This document shows, in pieces, positions 1 through 12,200 of a stretch of 64,000 nucleotides of DNA. The stretch covers positions 3,100,001 to 3,164,000 of the forward strand of contig JAWWNJ010000006.1 in NCBI GenBank assembly GCA_037176885.1, written 5' to 3'. Both the position numbers and the translations under genes were made by a program. The notes under the pieces were generated by a model, which did not search any database, was not told the origin of the DNA, and was given only the letters and a program-made list of their open reading frames with translations. Source of the DNA: Favolaschia claudopus. Its lineage: Eukaryota > Basidiomycota > Agaricomycetes > Agaricales > Mycenaceae. The stretch's first letter is position 1. The number at the start of each line of letters is the position of its first letter.

Positions 1-248
1 ATTATCTGGCGTCCTCCGGCCCCGTTGGTGGCAGCGAAGTATTCACATATTTCCCTTGTTCCGCGTTGCCCGTCGACCCTGCCAGTCGATTTGTCGACCT
101 GTTCCTCACGCGACCGCGGTGGAAAGCAGACGACATCGCGCCGTTCCTCTCCGATATCGCGATCAATAACAAAGAGAGAGACAAATTGTTGCTCAAGTAT
201 ACACGCACGACAACCGACAGTCAAGGGGTATGGTACACCAAGAAATAA
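1..248 (+). CDS. DCC1: Sister chromatid cohesion protein DCC1, C-terminal end (partial)
   Basis: An open frame enters from the left edge (codons start at base 3) and stops at 246-248. The residues include the run FLTRPRWKADDIAPFL followed by LLLKYTRTT, which matches the C-terminal winged-helix part of Dcc1. Dcc1 is a subunit of the alternative clamp loader Ctf18-Dcc1-Ctf8 that loads or unloads PCNA at replication forks in the nucleus. Only about the last 80 residues are inside the window; the start lies upstream. The frame ends in YTKK, a common kind of Dcc1 ending. The family assignment rests on recall of this C-terminal motif and not on a search, so it is probable rather than certain. Confidence 0.72.
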   Translation, partial: YLASSGPVGGSEVFTYFPCSALPVDPASRFVDLFLTRPRWKADDIAPFLSDIAINNKERDKLLLKYTRTTTDSQGVWYTKK

Positions 249-318
249 TAGATGGCTATAGATGGTAGACTGCGCTGGATTTCCTTCCCTGTGGTCCCGA
301 GGTCCACTTCTATCCCGG

Positions 319-2217
319 TCACTCTCGCTTCGAACGCGTCTTGGGAGTTCTACCAAAGCTTCTCATGGGTGAAGGTCGATATTCATCGTCGCTGCCTTGC
401 GACGTTCGACGCTTCCGCTTTGGTGTTGCTGATATAACGGAGCCAGCAGGGTTGTGCTTCAACTGACGAATTATGTCCCACATCGCGGCGCCAACCCGGC
501 TGTTGAACTTGATATCCAGGAAGCGCTCGCGTATTTGGGTTCGTAGACTATAAATGGCCTGTGCTCGCTCGGTAAAAGATGCATTTCGAAGGATGTAGAG
601 CAAAACCCCTGCGCCGATGAACTTAGATGTAGTCCCAAGGACCTGTTACTGTAACCCTTACCAATGAACACGAATTCTACAGGAGCAATCCTCTGCGAGA
701 TATTGGTGAAAGCCATCTTTAGTTCCTGACGTCCTGCGATTGTACGCAGATCGGTAAGAGTCTGTTCGATGTCCTGTTTGAATGTCTCTGTTGGCGTATC
801 GACACGCGCCAGCCACTATGAACCGTCAACGCGCTGCGCTGCGCTGAATAGAAAAATACTCACTTTGGACATTTTCTGAGAGGTAGGTATGTTCTCTTCC
901 GGGTATCCATCGCAGCAGTACAGAAAATTTGCAATGTTCTGAAATTCGCGGCCGCGTTTGTTATCGAAATTTAGCACTTCTGCGAGACCCCCGTCGTTTG
1001 CTGGGATGTATGAGAAGGCGGGAGGAATGTTCACGTCCAGACTCACTCATGTAGTTATCCTCAATCAATGCGATCCATCTATGCACATGTCAGTTAAACC
1101 TCAAAGAAACATGCACTGAAACTGACATGGCCCATGGGGAGTCAATTGCCGCCAGTTTTTCAGCGCTGTAAAGAGAGGGTGAGCGCCAGTCGTCCAAATG
1201 GTAGGTTGGCGTACGTTGTCAAGGGCATCCCCATCTGCACCCGCTGGAAAATTTCTCGCTCCATAGAAGGGGTCAGCTCTCGGTATTCAACTTCACCCTT
1301 GGTCAGAGAACAAGTTTTCATCCGGAAAATACGAGCGTGGGCCTACCACAGACAATCTTCTTCGAATCAAAGTCGCTTTTAATGTGGTCGGGGAGCTGCA
1401 ATTTCTGTTTCTTGGCGGAGTCGGGACGAGTGTAATACCAGTGTTGTTTTTTAGATTGGACGTAAGGAACCTGTCCATCCAAAATCTGAAGGATGACTCG
1501 AAACTTGATTAGACTTGAGAGACTTTGACAACGAGGTACCGTTGGATGCTGGTTAGTCGCTGATCCTATGTTAGCAACTTTTATCTCAGGGTATTGCAAA
1601 AGAACATACTTGTTTACCATCCACGCACACCCTGAAAACTGAGTGCCAAGATGCTACGGAAGAGACAACGCGCGCACCTAATGGGCACGCCATCTTCATC
1701 TTGCGTTACAGCAAAAACAACGGGAGGGATATAGAAATTACGAAACAGGGAATCAATCAGAAGAGCCTGTTTTTGTGCAGGCCAAACCACCTCTGAGGCA
1801 CTAAATTGAGCGAATGCTTCGAAACTAATTCGGATGCTTACCGCGCTGATACGGAGGGTTAAGATAGATCGCTCCCTCGTGGATCATACCTAAAAATGAG
1901 TCGGCCTCCTTTCATTATTGTCTGCTATTCCACAAACTATGCAATTCGCGGATGGTCAATTTCTGCCTACTCGTGAGGACACTCGAAATGTCGATTCAAT
2001 AAAATGTGAGTATTACCTCCTGCTCAGGCGCTATGAATTGGTCCTCAATTTCGAATTTTGGGCCGTCGTCTTCGGGGTCAGAATCATATATACCATCGAC
2101 ATCATCGTAGTGTTGGTATTGCGATTTTGTTGGGGAAACAGTGGCCTGTCGGCTTCCTGATGGAACAGGAGGAGGGGTTTTTGGGAGCCCTCGGTCTGGA
2201 GAAACTGGAGTTTCCAT
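319..2217 (-). CDS. DUF262 domain protein (GmrSD / ParB-like N-terminal fold)
   Basis: Spliced gene read from ATG at 2217 (METPVSPDRG) to a stop at 319-321. After an acidic leader (DSDPEDDGPKFEIEDQF) the exons give the DUF262 signature in order: IYLNPPYQRG, VVWPAQKQALLIDSLFRNFY, IPPVVFAV, CVDGKQ, then FLDGQVPYVQ. Further on come MEREIFQRVQMGMPLTT and AEKLAAIDSPWA, also typical. Several introns are visible, for example after QVGMPLTT (about 1230) and within about 985-1048. The C-terminus is basic (ATPKRKRRTSQGSDDE). Bacterial relatives are the nuclease subunit GmrS and ParB-like nucleotide-binding folds; the function of fungal members is unknown to me. It is divergent from the gene at 2438 with a 220-bp shared promoter region. 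Confidence 0.8.
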
Positions 2218-2437
2218 GGACAACGTCGATGGCGAAATGCAAAACGCAAAAGGACCTGGCCAAAGTTGAAAGAGGAAATCGTTTACGTATCAAGTCCTTG
2301 ATCAAGTTACGTATATGCCCAAACTCGGGCTTGGCTTCCACTTTGACTCTTCCGACCTATCTTGGTCCACAGGACTCCACACATTCCTTGGGAGCAGCCG
2401 AGCGCGTTGTGCGTCTACTTACTTGACCCGCGGCAGA

Positions 2438-3947
2438 ATGGAACAAACCAAAATCTCTCTACCGAACTTCCTCAAAATCTTCACGTCCAACAATGTCCCC
2501 ATCGCTCAGGCAATGGCGGTAGCCGGTAAAATGTATGCCCTAAGTAGCCCACAAGAGAAGGGCAACTCTGAAATCGTGCGACTGCGCCCAGGTATAAGGA
2601 ATTCAACACGGCTTCGAAGCTTTCTGGACTGGATGAGGTTCACTTCACCTCTCGATGCAGTCGCTTTTCGTCTCATGATACTGGATAATGAATCAAGGTC
2701 AAGCTGTTAGCCTGCGGGATAGACGACAAGGACACACGGCGCATGGTCGTGACTTCTCTGCGCAAAGCTGGATACGGTGTGAAGTCTACCCGTTCGAATC
2801 AAAGCCAGGCAGGGCCGCATGACCGCTGTCGAGACTTTGGTATTGAGTCACATCTTGCCAGAAATCGCTTTCATTGATTATTAGCTTGTTTGGGTATCAG
2901 ACAACTCCGCCCAAGAAAAAGCGCCGGCGAACCGCTGAGGACGTGAACGAATTTCTTCCTCAGCCGAAAGACGAATCCGCTAAAGTAGCCGGGAATCTCG
3001 AATTCGATGAGATACTGGACGAGGAGGTACGGTTTATAAATCATTTCTCGGAGACAACTCTAACGATTTGTCCAGATTTTGAAGACGAAGAGCACGGTCG
3101 TAAACCGTGCGCCTCTCATGACCGCGTGGTCAACTCTTGTCGCTGAGCGGCTCGGATTCCAGCGCGAAGAGGCGCTGAGTATCGGCAAGCTAACTTTTGA
3201 GTCTCCTCTATCATTCTTTCGAACTGACCGTTGTCTGCTGCAAAAGCTTCAGTCTATACTGAGATGAACGCCGTGACGAAGGGCATATCCATGGGAATAT
3301 ATAAACCGGGCACCGAATACAAAAGGAGCACGGAAGCTGCGAAAGGAGGATCTCAGCCTTATGTTGAATTGATGGGTCGACGGTGTGTTTTTCCAGCTTC
3401 CTTGCAAAACGAACCTAATTTCTACTGTCAGAATGTAAGCTTTCCGTTTCACTTCAAAGCCACGTTTATTTTAACCACTTGGTGAAGACCACTGTTTAAG
3501 AATCAAAACTCTCAGTGGCGAGCACTATCAAATGGTACCGCCGTCCAACCCAGTACAGCCTTTTCATACATTTCTCGCTCATTCCGACAAACGACTCCTC
3601 ACATCATTGGGGCGTTGCGTTTGTTGGTGGAGAGCTACACTCCTCAGGAGATCAACACCAAAGGCTGGGGATTATACGCCGAGTTCAGACCTGAGGTCAA
3701 CGAATGGGGAGGACGAGCAGAAGTCAAATGCGAGACGATTCTGAGTCTTCGAAAGCAGGAGAGCAGTTCGGTACCGGCGGGCGACGCCGACGCTGTCGTG
3801 AAGTCTGAACCAGTAGAACAAGAAAGCCTTGAACCGCCGCTCAAGAAATCTCGCGGGCTCACACTGGAGGAGTTTGAAGCAATTCTGGATCAAGATCCCA
3901 CTTTCGCAGAGGTTGACCTAGATATCGGTAGCTACGACAAAACATAA
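2438..3947 (+). CDS. Conserved hypothetical protein with NLS and NRAP-motif helical domain
   Basis: ATG at 2438 (MEQTKISLPNFLKIF) to TAA 3945-3947, assembled from at least six exons with clean short introns. The N-terminal part reads VPIAQAMAVAGKMYKEFN and then VKLLACGIDDKDTRRMVV. A basic nuclear-localisation-like stretch follows (PPKKKRRRTAEDV). The central domain has KSTVVNRAPLMTAW, VAERLGFQREEALSIA and SVYTEMNAVTKGISMGIY, a motif I believe recurs in fungal and some bacterial proteins but cannot name. Downstream are PHIIGALRLLVESYTPQEIN and WGLYAEFRPEVNEWG, then an acidic tail with VKSEPVEQE. I do not recognise a function. A nuclear role is inferred only from the basic cluster. Confidence 0.7.
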
Positions 3948-4032
3948 GTTATGTATCCCTGGTAGTAATATAATCTAAATGTCTACAGAGATCCCGAATG
4001 GTGCAGATGGTATTGGCGCATGTAGGCGCACG

Positions 4033-5557
4033 TTACAGGTTTTTGATAATGGCAGAGGTGAAGTCAGAGGTGGTCGCTGATCCTCCCATGTCTGCAGTCC
4101 GAACCTTACCACTGTTGATGACATCGAACGTCGCAGCAGCAATCTGGTTTGCGAGGGGATCGAGGCTATCAATAGGCATTAGAATCTTGTCGGAACTGCA
4201 ATAACCAAAAAGAACTCACCCAAGGTGCCGCAGGAGCATAGTTGCGCTGAGAATCATTGCCGTAGGGTTGGCGCGGTTGGTTCCCATGATATCGCTCGCG
4301 ACGTGGCGGCAACCCGGTTCAAACAACGCGTATTCCTGCGCGCACTGAGCCGGGATAACTCGGAGGATCAGAATCAACACTTACGGAACCGATGTTACAC
4401 CCGGGGACAATTCCGGGTCCACCGACAAGGGCGGCACCAATGTTGGAAACAATGGCTCCGTACAAGTTGGGCATGACCATGACGTCGAATTGGCCTGGCT
4501 TCGCGACCAGTTGCATAGATCTAGTATGTATGAGCGGGAATGGCGTGAGCTTGAGTAAGGAATCGTACGTGTTATCGACGATCATGTCGTTGAACTCAAT
4601 ACCATGCGACTTGTACTCTTCTGCGACCCGGCGGAAAGTGTTGAGGAACAAGCCATCACCGAGCTTCATGATATTGGCCTTGTGTACACAGGTGACTTTC
4701 TGTAAAACAAATTCAGAAATGAAGGGTGAGAGACGAGTTTCTTATTACCTTGCGGTTATTTTTCAGGGCAAAGTCAAAGGCGAACCGGGAGATGCGCTCG
4801 GCCTTAGCGCGCGTGGAAACCTTCAAGCTCTCTACAACACCGGGATAGCTCTGGTGTTCCAGACCAGAGTACTCGCCCTCAGTGTTTTCACGGATGATGG
4901 CAAAGTCAACGTTAGAATGACGCGTAGGGACGCCAGGAAGAGATTTGCAAAGAACGACAGAAGCATAGATATCAAGTTGTTGGCGCATTGCTACGTTCCA
5001 TGAGATGTGGCCCGACTGAGAGATGGGGGTGAAGAGAATTCCTAGTTTGGAGTATCAGCAGTCTATAGCACGAATGACGGTTATGTGTGGTCATGTACCC
5101 TTAAGCCCGACTCTGTTGCGCTTCAAACTGTCCATAGCCTGCCTGAATAGAGCCTCGCCAGCGGACGACATGCCAGACACATCATATTGCTCCCACTCAA
5201 TGGGTGCGTTGACGTGCTCGAAAATTTCCTTCACGGAATCGGTGATTTCTGCGCCGATACCGTCACCGGGAATGAGGGTGACCTACGACAGTTGGAATTG
5301 GGGCGGGCCAGAAATTCGCTTTGAGGGACGTACAGTATAGATACCACCATATTTCGTTGTCGGCTGAACGTTCAAATGTGAGCGGGAAAAATGTAGGAAA
5401 CGCCAAATCAACGCGTACCCGTTTGGCGACCTTGGCGAAATCGGCGGCCAAAGTGGTGGCGGGTCGCTGAAGCGAGTAAGTCAAAGCGGTTAGATGGATT
5501 CGAAGTGCTCACCGCAAGGGCCGGGCGAGTGGCGGCGGAGAGACCAGCGCGCAACAT
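4033..5557 (-). CDS. IDH1: NAD-dependent isocitrate dehydrogenase subunit 1, mitochondrial
   Basis: Starts at ATG 5557 ([15 protein letters not shown], a mitochondrial targeting presequence) and ends at TAA 4033-4035 after TSAIIKNL. Exons give [60 protein letters not shown] and [20 protein letters not shown], all hallmarks of the isocitrate/isopropylmalate dehydrogenase family. The C-terminal [11 protein letters not shown] and the overall composition fit the IDH1 regulatory subunit rather than IDH2 or NADP enzymes. The enzyme oxidises isocitrate to 2-oxoglutarate in the TCA cycle as an IDH1/IDH2 hetero-octamer in the matrix. Five or more introns interrupt the gene. Which of the two yeast subunits it matches best was judged by motif memory. 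Confidence 0.92.
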
Positions 5558-5719
5558 GGTAGAACGAGAAAAAGTTTGGAGGAAGTTCCCGGATTAGGGC
5601 CGGTAGATCCGATAGTGGTGGCTGTGCTAGGATTTCAGGTGCGATCAGCCAACTTGAATTTTGACCAAGACTCTCATCTGGGTTTCTGTTAGACCGTCCC
5701 TCTCTGGTTCCTCCCCGTC

Positions 5720-7606
5720 ATGGGCCTCAACATTCCCGAGGCACCAGATAGCCCTCGCAGACGAGATCTCTCTTTTTTCATCGTCGCTCTCTTCGTCGTC
5801 GCCCCTCTACGTTTGGTCGCTCCTTTGTCCTGGGCTTTCGTTCTTTACACGCTCTACACCGGGTCTATCTCGTCTTTCGGCTGGCGGGGGAAGCTCTTTT
5901 ATGTTCTCGCTCTCTGCGAGGTACAACTCCTTCCATTATTTTTCTTGGTTCTCAACGATTGCCCGCCAGGTGTTGTTCAGTTTATACCATCAGCACCTCG
6001 TAAGTTTGGTCTCTGTACCTTGGAAGCACGGGTCAGGTCTGTGTTACATTTGTTACAGTTCCCCGCCCCTAATTCCGAGGCAGGCAATATTGCCCAACTG
6101 CAGATCGCTTTCACCCGTGTCCTCAAGTCAGGTCTCGCCGTTCTACCAGACGACGGTGACTTGCTGGATGAAAGCCGACCCGCTAGCCCTGCCGAACCCA
6201 TCATCCAGCTAGAGGCCAGCGATCCTCGCGGTATAGAGTTTCGAAGCGTACTCAGGACCTGGTTTGGCCGAGCTCCTTGGTCCTCTATCAGACAGCGAGA
6301 GGTCAAACAATGGCTTTATTGGTCAATATTCAACAAGGATCTTCCCGAGGACCATGAAATGCTGCCGTCTCATAAATCTGTCCTGGACGAAACACTGGAG
6401 TCACTCGAAAAGCGGTTGGGCACCAAGATCCCAGAGGGCTCAAACCCCGCTGCCTCACCCATCCGAATGACTCTCGACAAAGTCTGTGTTTATGCCCGAC
6501 CATTCTTTTACTACGTCCTTATCTTCGTCGTCAACTGGTACCTTCGCTCATGGTACTCAAAACATTGGAATCTCCGTCACGGCAGTCACAAAGGTCTCGA
6601 ATATCTGGTGTACATCCCTGAAAATTGGGATTCCGTCAATGGGCCAAGACCAACCGTATTTCTTCACGGTCTTGGTCTGGGGCTACTACAGTATTACCCT
6701 GTGACGCGAGATCTCCGTCTCAAGTTTCCTGACCGCCCACTGCTCATTCCTCTCCAGCCTCACATCAGTCAGGACATCTTCCATCCGAGTTACCTCGACC
6801 CGATCTGTCGCCAGGACCTTGCCGACAGATTGGCAGGACTAATGGACGAACTGGGCTGGGTTGACTTGCCTAACAAGGACAGCGATGACTTGAGCAAGGA
6901 AAATGCTGTTGTATCTCCGGGTGTCACCATGGTCAGTCATTCCAAGTGAGTTCGGTATCTTGTCCATCTATTTACCGCGTCTCTGATCTCTCGAAGCGGG
7001 TCATATCTTCATGCGTGGTGCCTGAAACAACATCCCGAAATAATCACTCGTTCATGTTTTGTCGACCCTGTGACATTTTGTTCTTGGGAAGGCGGTAAGA
7101 TATCTCTTCTTTGAAGCGGATTCATTTCAACGATATACTAGATGCTTGCTATAATTTCCTCTACCGAATTCCTACAACCGTGCGTCACCATTCTCCTTTG
7201 CAGTTTCTGTCATTCACAGCCTTGATTCAGGGTTTCGAGCTCATTGTCAGTTACTTTGTTGGGACGGAACTAGGAGTTGCCAATTTGCTTCGGCGACACT
7301 TCGACTGGTCTTCTAATGCACTATGGTATGAAGAGATTCCCAACGCGCGGGATCCCTCCAAGACATTCTTTCTTCTTGGTGGTAGAGATGACATAATAAA
7401 TGCTGAGGTTCGTCTCAATTCCCCAGCTGAGCATTCCAGTTGACCTGATGAATGACTCACAGCGAGTTACAAAGTATCTTTCGTCGCATGGCGTACGGAA
7501 AGGTATTTGGTACGACCCAAATGGCCTTCATGGCGACGCTTTACACTCCGGAGGGGCAGGACACACCAGAGTCATGCAATGGCTACGAGAAACTGCCAAG
7601 ATGTAG
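5720..7606 (+). CDS. Membrane-associated alpha/beta hydrolase
   Basis: ATG 5720 (MGLNIPEAPDSPRRRDL) to stop 7604-7606. The N-terminus has two hydrophobic segments (FFIVALFVVAPLRL and AFVLYTLYTG) and a third occurs near 6505 (FFYYVLIFVVNWYL), so the protein is probably membrane-anchored. The hydrolase core begins at LEYLVYIPENW, with an oxyanion-type FLHGLGLGL. The nucleophile elbow MVSHSNGSYLHAW is split by an intron at 6945-6995. The acid region is LGGRDDIINAE and the catalytic histidine lies in GLHGDALHSGGAGH. Exon 2 is only 30 bases (5970-5999, LFSLYHQHL). The substrate is unknown; lipase- or esterase-like activity is an inference from the fold. The upstream gene IDH1 is divergent, with a 162-bp gap. 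Confidence 0.87.
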
Positions 7607-7653
7607 AGATAACACTATCTTCTATTAATCATATTGTTGTATAATGGATGCAC

Positions 7654-8964
7654 TCATGTGTACGACTGGAATCTAGGAAAGAGGCGAGCAGCATTTTCGG
7701 ACATTATCTTCACCAATTCATCAGGCTCGGATGCGTGGAAGCGCTCCAGGTTCTGGGTATACCAGCCTACCATTTCCGAGCTCACGGCTAGCGAAACAGA
7801 GGTTAATGAGTACAATGTCATTGACTCAAAGTGCTCGTGATCTTACCTGGAAAATCGGTCCCAAATAAAAGTCGGTCGGGGCTGCCGAGGAAGGTGTTCA
7901 GAGCAGTCAAGGTGGTTTCATGCGCGCTCAGCGCTGTATCGTAATAGAAGCTCCTGAAATCTACCAAAATCTCTTCCGAACTTTCATAAAAGAAAAAAAT
8001 CAGTATTCGTCGGTGCACGTGGTGAAGATAACACAACACGGTCACCTGAGAGTGCATCCCATGTGTCGCGACAATACTGCGACGCGTGCAGCGAGAAACG
8101 GCGTGCTGCCTCCCATGTGCGCGAGTATTATGCGAACGCGAGGGTATTTGCGCTTTCGGCCGGTCACGACGAGATGCGCCGCTGCTTTGAATGTCTCGTT
8201 GGGGACCTAGCAATTCGGTACGCAATTGACAGATAAATAACACAGATGCGAACCTCGACTACCGGGATACCCAGGGAGGCGGCCGGATGAGGTGTCGAGG
8301 AAGGAGTCTGAGCGCCGTGGAGAAAAACGTTCGCGGACCTTCTGTCGAGCTCTGCCCAGATCTCGTCGTACCGATCCTCCCCAATGTATTCTATAGATAT
8401 CAGAGCACTGAAAGAGAAATACAGAACATGACCGCACTAGCGTCCATGCCCTCGCCGTATGAAGATGAGAGTCCAATTCCATCTGCCTTCAATACATCAA
8501 GTGCATAGGCGATTTCAGCAAGAACACCTACAAAACACTTAGCATTTCAAACAAGCAGAAACCAGAAGTACTCACCCTCGATATCATCCAAGAACGGCAG
8601 CGTCGCGAAGAAACCGAACCTTCCCTGATGAAGTTCCACAATCTCAGCCATGGCACAATTACGCTGGCGCGCTTGATTGCGATTTTCTTGGCCGACGAAG
8701 CCAGAAGAGAGGGCAGGAAATGAAAGAATAGCGACATCGATGGCGGCCGCGTCCATGAATTTTAGGCTGACTTCTGGGCTCCATGGTAGATTTTCTGCGG
8801 GGGTATCCCATCCGAACTTTTCGCTAGATTGCGCCTGTCATTCAGGCGCGTTCAATCCGAAAGAGTGTTATTCTCGTCCTGCGCGCTCTCTTCACCTTGG
8901 TGACTGTCAAATCGGCGGGAAAATAGTGGTGGTGGACGTCGATTCGGCGGATTTGACGCGGCAT
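7654..8964 (-). CDS. Amidohydrolase family (ACMSD-like metal-dependent decarboxylase/hydrolase)
   Basis: Read from ATG 8964 (MPRQIRRIDVHHHYFPADL) to TGA 7654-7656. The HxH metal-binding motif sits in the first 15 residues. Later blocks are FGWDTPAENLPWSPEVSLKF, IVELHQGRFGFFATLP, FVFLHGAQTPSSTPHP, RVRIILAHMGGSTPFLAARV and LLFGTDFPAVSSE, where the last aspartate is the expected catalytic/metal ligand. This order is that of the amidohydrolase-2 (2-amino-3-carboxymuconate semialdehyde decarboxylase and gamma-resorcylate decarboxylase) group. At least five introns are present; the last lies between FGTDFP and AVSSEM. The substrate cannot be decided from sequence alone. The gene ends only 47 bp from the convergent alpha/beta hydrolase. 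Confidence 0.88.
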
Positions 8965-8984
8965 ATTGGTTGCAACTGAAAGGC

Positions 8985-9115
8985 TTCCTGAACTTGAACG
9001 CGCCTGCACACGTAATAGACGCGTCCCTGCGCGTCATGAGCTAGAGAACATTGCTTTGCCACGGCTCTTTGGGTGTACTGACAAATGCGACGGCAGCTCA
9101 AGCGCTCAAGGTAGC
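8985..9115. repeat. ~130-bp repeat, copy 1 (inverted relative to 20215-20350)
   Basis: The reverse complement of this stretch aligns almost base for base with 20215-20350, including GAGCTGCCGTCGCA, CCGTGGCAAAGCAATGTTCT and AGCTCATGACGCGC. By eye about nine in ten positions match. It lies in the gap between the amidohydrolase start and the stop of Argonaute copy A. No reading frame or tRNA-like structure is evident. It may be a piece of a dispersed element or a relic of the Argonaute duplication. Confidence 0.8.
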
Positions 9116-9291
9116 TGGTCAAACGAGCGGCAAAGACAACAGAGACAATTAATCATTCTGGCACAACACACTTGGGATACATGGTGAATTACAACAAGAC
9201 TGCAGATGACCGCAAATGGCTACAAGATTTATCGATAGCTGATAAAAGGCAGTTAGCATGGGAAAGAACAGGAGGGGAAGAACGATCAACT

Positions 9292-12200
9292 TCATGAAAA
9301 ATACATCAGAGTCGACTGCGATTGGTGTAGGGGGCGGAATCCTCTCTGGAAGGCCTCGAGGGAGCTGGCCGCCTGACCTTCATCGGCTTGGGTTGCGGAG
9401 TCGCTGAAATCCACAGTGCCTTGAGGATCGTAGTGATTCTTCGCCCTCGAGCACACGATATCTGCATCTAGAAAAGGTTTAGTTGAATGAACATCAAATG
9501 AATGAAACGTAGCGCGTACAGTACACAGGTGCGGGGATCGAGACGGAACGCGTCGAGCGAGCATAGACGTGGCAAAGAGCGAAAGACAACGATTGCAACG
9601 CGTCGGCACTGCGATATGGTCAATAGGCGAGGTGATTCAAAACAACTGATCTAAACCTGAAGTTGTTTTCCTGAGAAATGGTCAGCTGTTGGGCCCGAAC
9701 AAAGGATGAGATAAGAAGACACGTACATCGTATAGCACCGAGTAATGTGCAGGACGACTAGTGCCTGTAGAATGGTCAGGTGAGCGCTAATCAAGAGATG
9801 AGGTAGAGGAACTCACCCAACAGCCCGCCGTGGGACTGAAGGTAGAAGTCGAACTCGGTAGGATGGGCAATGTCGCGATCCACGACGGTGCCTACTTCAC
9901 GATTAGAGGTCATAGACTCAGATGCGCGGGTATCTTCATGCCTGCTCTACAGTTCCCACTTCTATCCGCCTCGCGCTCATTGATCGGGAAGAATCTACAG
10001 TGTCTTGTTGGACGAAGCGGTGGAGAGAAAGTTCCAGTCGTACCGAACATGGTGACGCTGTGGCAGATTGTCAATGAGAGAAAGCGAGTTGGGGAAGAGA
10101 GACGTACCTTGCCGACAACGATGATCGTGATTTTGGGGTTAATCTTGAGGTTGGCGCAGGCCTCTAAGTTACAAAAGAAAGTTGAGTTAGACACCTGAAG
10201 CATAGATGATCACAAACTCTTGATAAGCGGAAGCTCTGCAGAACGGTCAACAACGTAGAAGGGGAAAAAGTAGGGTGTGGCAGACCTTGCTCGAGAACCT
10301 GCTTGAACTGGCCCTCCGACACGCCGTCTAAATCGGATACTCAGTGCCGAGATAACAAGCACGACAAGGATGAACGAACCGCGATAGAAGATGATGCGTT
10401 TCGGGGCGGTGGTTCCCGCGGCCTTCTTCTCGGCCATCTCGCGATATCTTTCAGAACAAGTGAGCGAGTGAGGTTCGCATCAGATTCACCTCGAGACGAA
10501 CCTCATATACATGCCAAGACAGTGTTGAGCCATACCCTCGAGCTCCTCGATCATCTCCTGTCGGGAAGTCTGGACGCGAGAAGCCGCAACATACTTGGCC
10601 GTGTCTGAGTCGACGTTCGCGACGAGAGACGTAAAAGACGGACGCCCTTCGGAACCTGGCGCTGGATGAATGACCTAGGAAATACACCTTAGCAACAAAG
10701 GAAATAGTAAGTCGGTGCGACTCACATCGGCTATATTATTCCGACGAAAACAAACATGTCAGCGACTTCGAAAAAAAGGGAAAAGGCACGAGCATGAGCC
10801 TGAACGCACCGCCTGGAAAAACGGTCAGACTTGAATAACCAGAGGCACAGAAGAAAGAAAACGCACCCATGACGATAGTCGGGTTGTGGGGATCAGTCAG
10901 CACACCAACCGAGCTCGGGTCTGCAAGATATTGGTGAGATGCGGTCTTCGCAACATGAATTAACAAACCTGGAATGGTGTTGATTCCTCCCAATTTCACA
11001 TTGATCCTAGGCAAAGAAAAATTTGAATACTAGTACTCCCCTTGCCAGTAGAACATACTTGAGGCAAACATTAGCGTCTGACATAGAAGACCGTCAATTC
11101 AAGAATCGCAGAAAGCTACAAAGGAAGCACACTGACAGTACTGGGGCTTGGCACGGAAGCATTTGGAGGACTGGGAACAGTAAGGATGTCTGTTCGACGA
11201 GATTGTCCACGAAATACCTTAAGACATTGAGTTGCAACGCCCATCTGTAGTCAACATCAGCCAAAACTGCGACAAAGAGTACAGAACGGCACATACAGTG
11301 ATGTCTCCAAAGTGTTTGACGTTCGTGTAGATATCATTACCACCTTCAGGCTAAACGGGTTTGGGTAAGAACACAGTAGCATGCACGAGAGGTAGATCTT
11401 GACTGACCAGCACCACCAACATCAATTGAGGCCCCTTTCCCATTTGCTTTGCGCAAGCAGCACCGGCAGCCTGGAAAGGGGATATCAGCGTTGGAATACA
11501 ATGAAAGTGCAAGTCGACAGACCCTCAATTGATCGGCAATACGTCCCTGGCCGTTTTCCCAAAAGACGAACTTCGTAGGTGTCAGCTTGATGCCTGAGAG
11601 AGGTTGTTAAACAAAGCCACAGTGAAGAAAGCGAAACGTTAACGAACCGACGTCGCGGCAACTAGCACAAAGACCGTCTTCGCATAGACAATGAGATTCA
11701 ATAAAAAGACTGGAATGGGAAACAAACGCACTGATCATGTCTTGCGCGGCCTGATTGTTGAACCGATTCTCGTAGACCACAACGACCCATCGGTCGATGA
11801 CGACGGGCTTGAAGAATTCTACGAGGATATAAGCGACTACCAAAAATACATACGAGAGGCACCCACTTTTGTCGACCATGTTCCAGCTACCGTCTCGAGG
11901 AGTCTAACAAGAACCTTGAGCGAAGGATCAAGCTCCAAAAAATGTCACTCACAATGGTCAGTTGACGAGAACCAGGGCCATACTTGAGCATTGGCGGCTT
12001 CAAAACTCTAGCTTGAACTCGCAAAGGGCCAGAAGCGTGATCGACGTTCATTTCGAATTGACGAACATACTCCGATCGACCGTAAGCTAGGACATCCAAG
12101 CCTTTTTTGATGCTCGAGAGACGGTCAAGGGGCTTCTTCGTCGCGAAGTCGAGGCTAGAAAGATGCACATATCAGCATGAGTCTAGTCATAGAAATCGAG

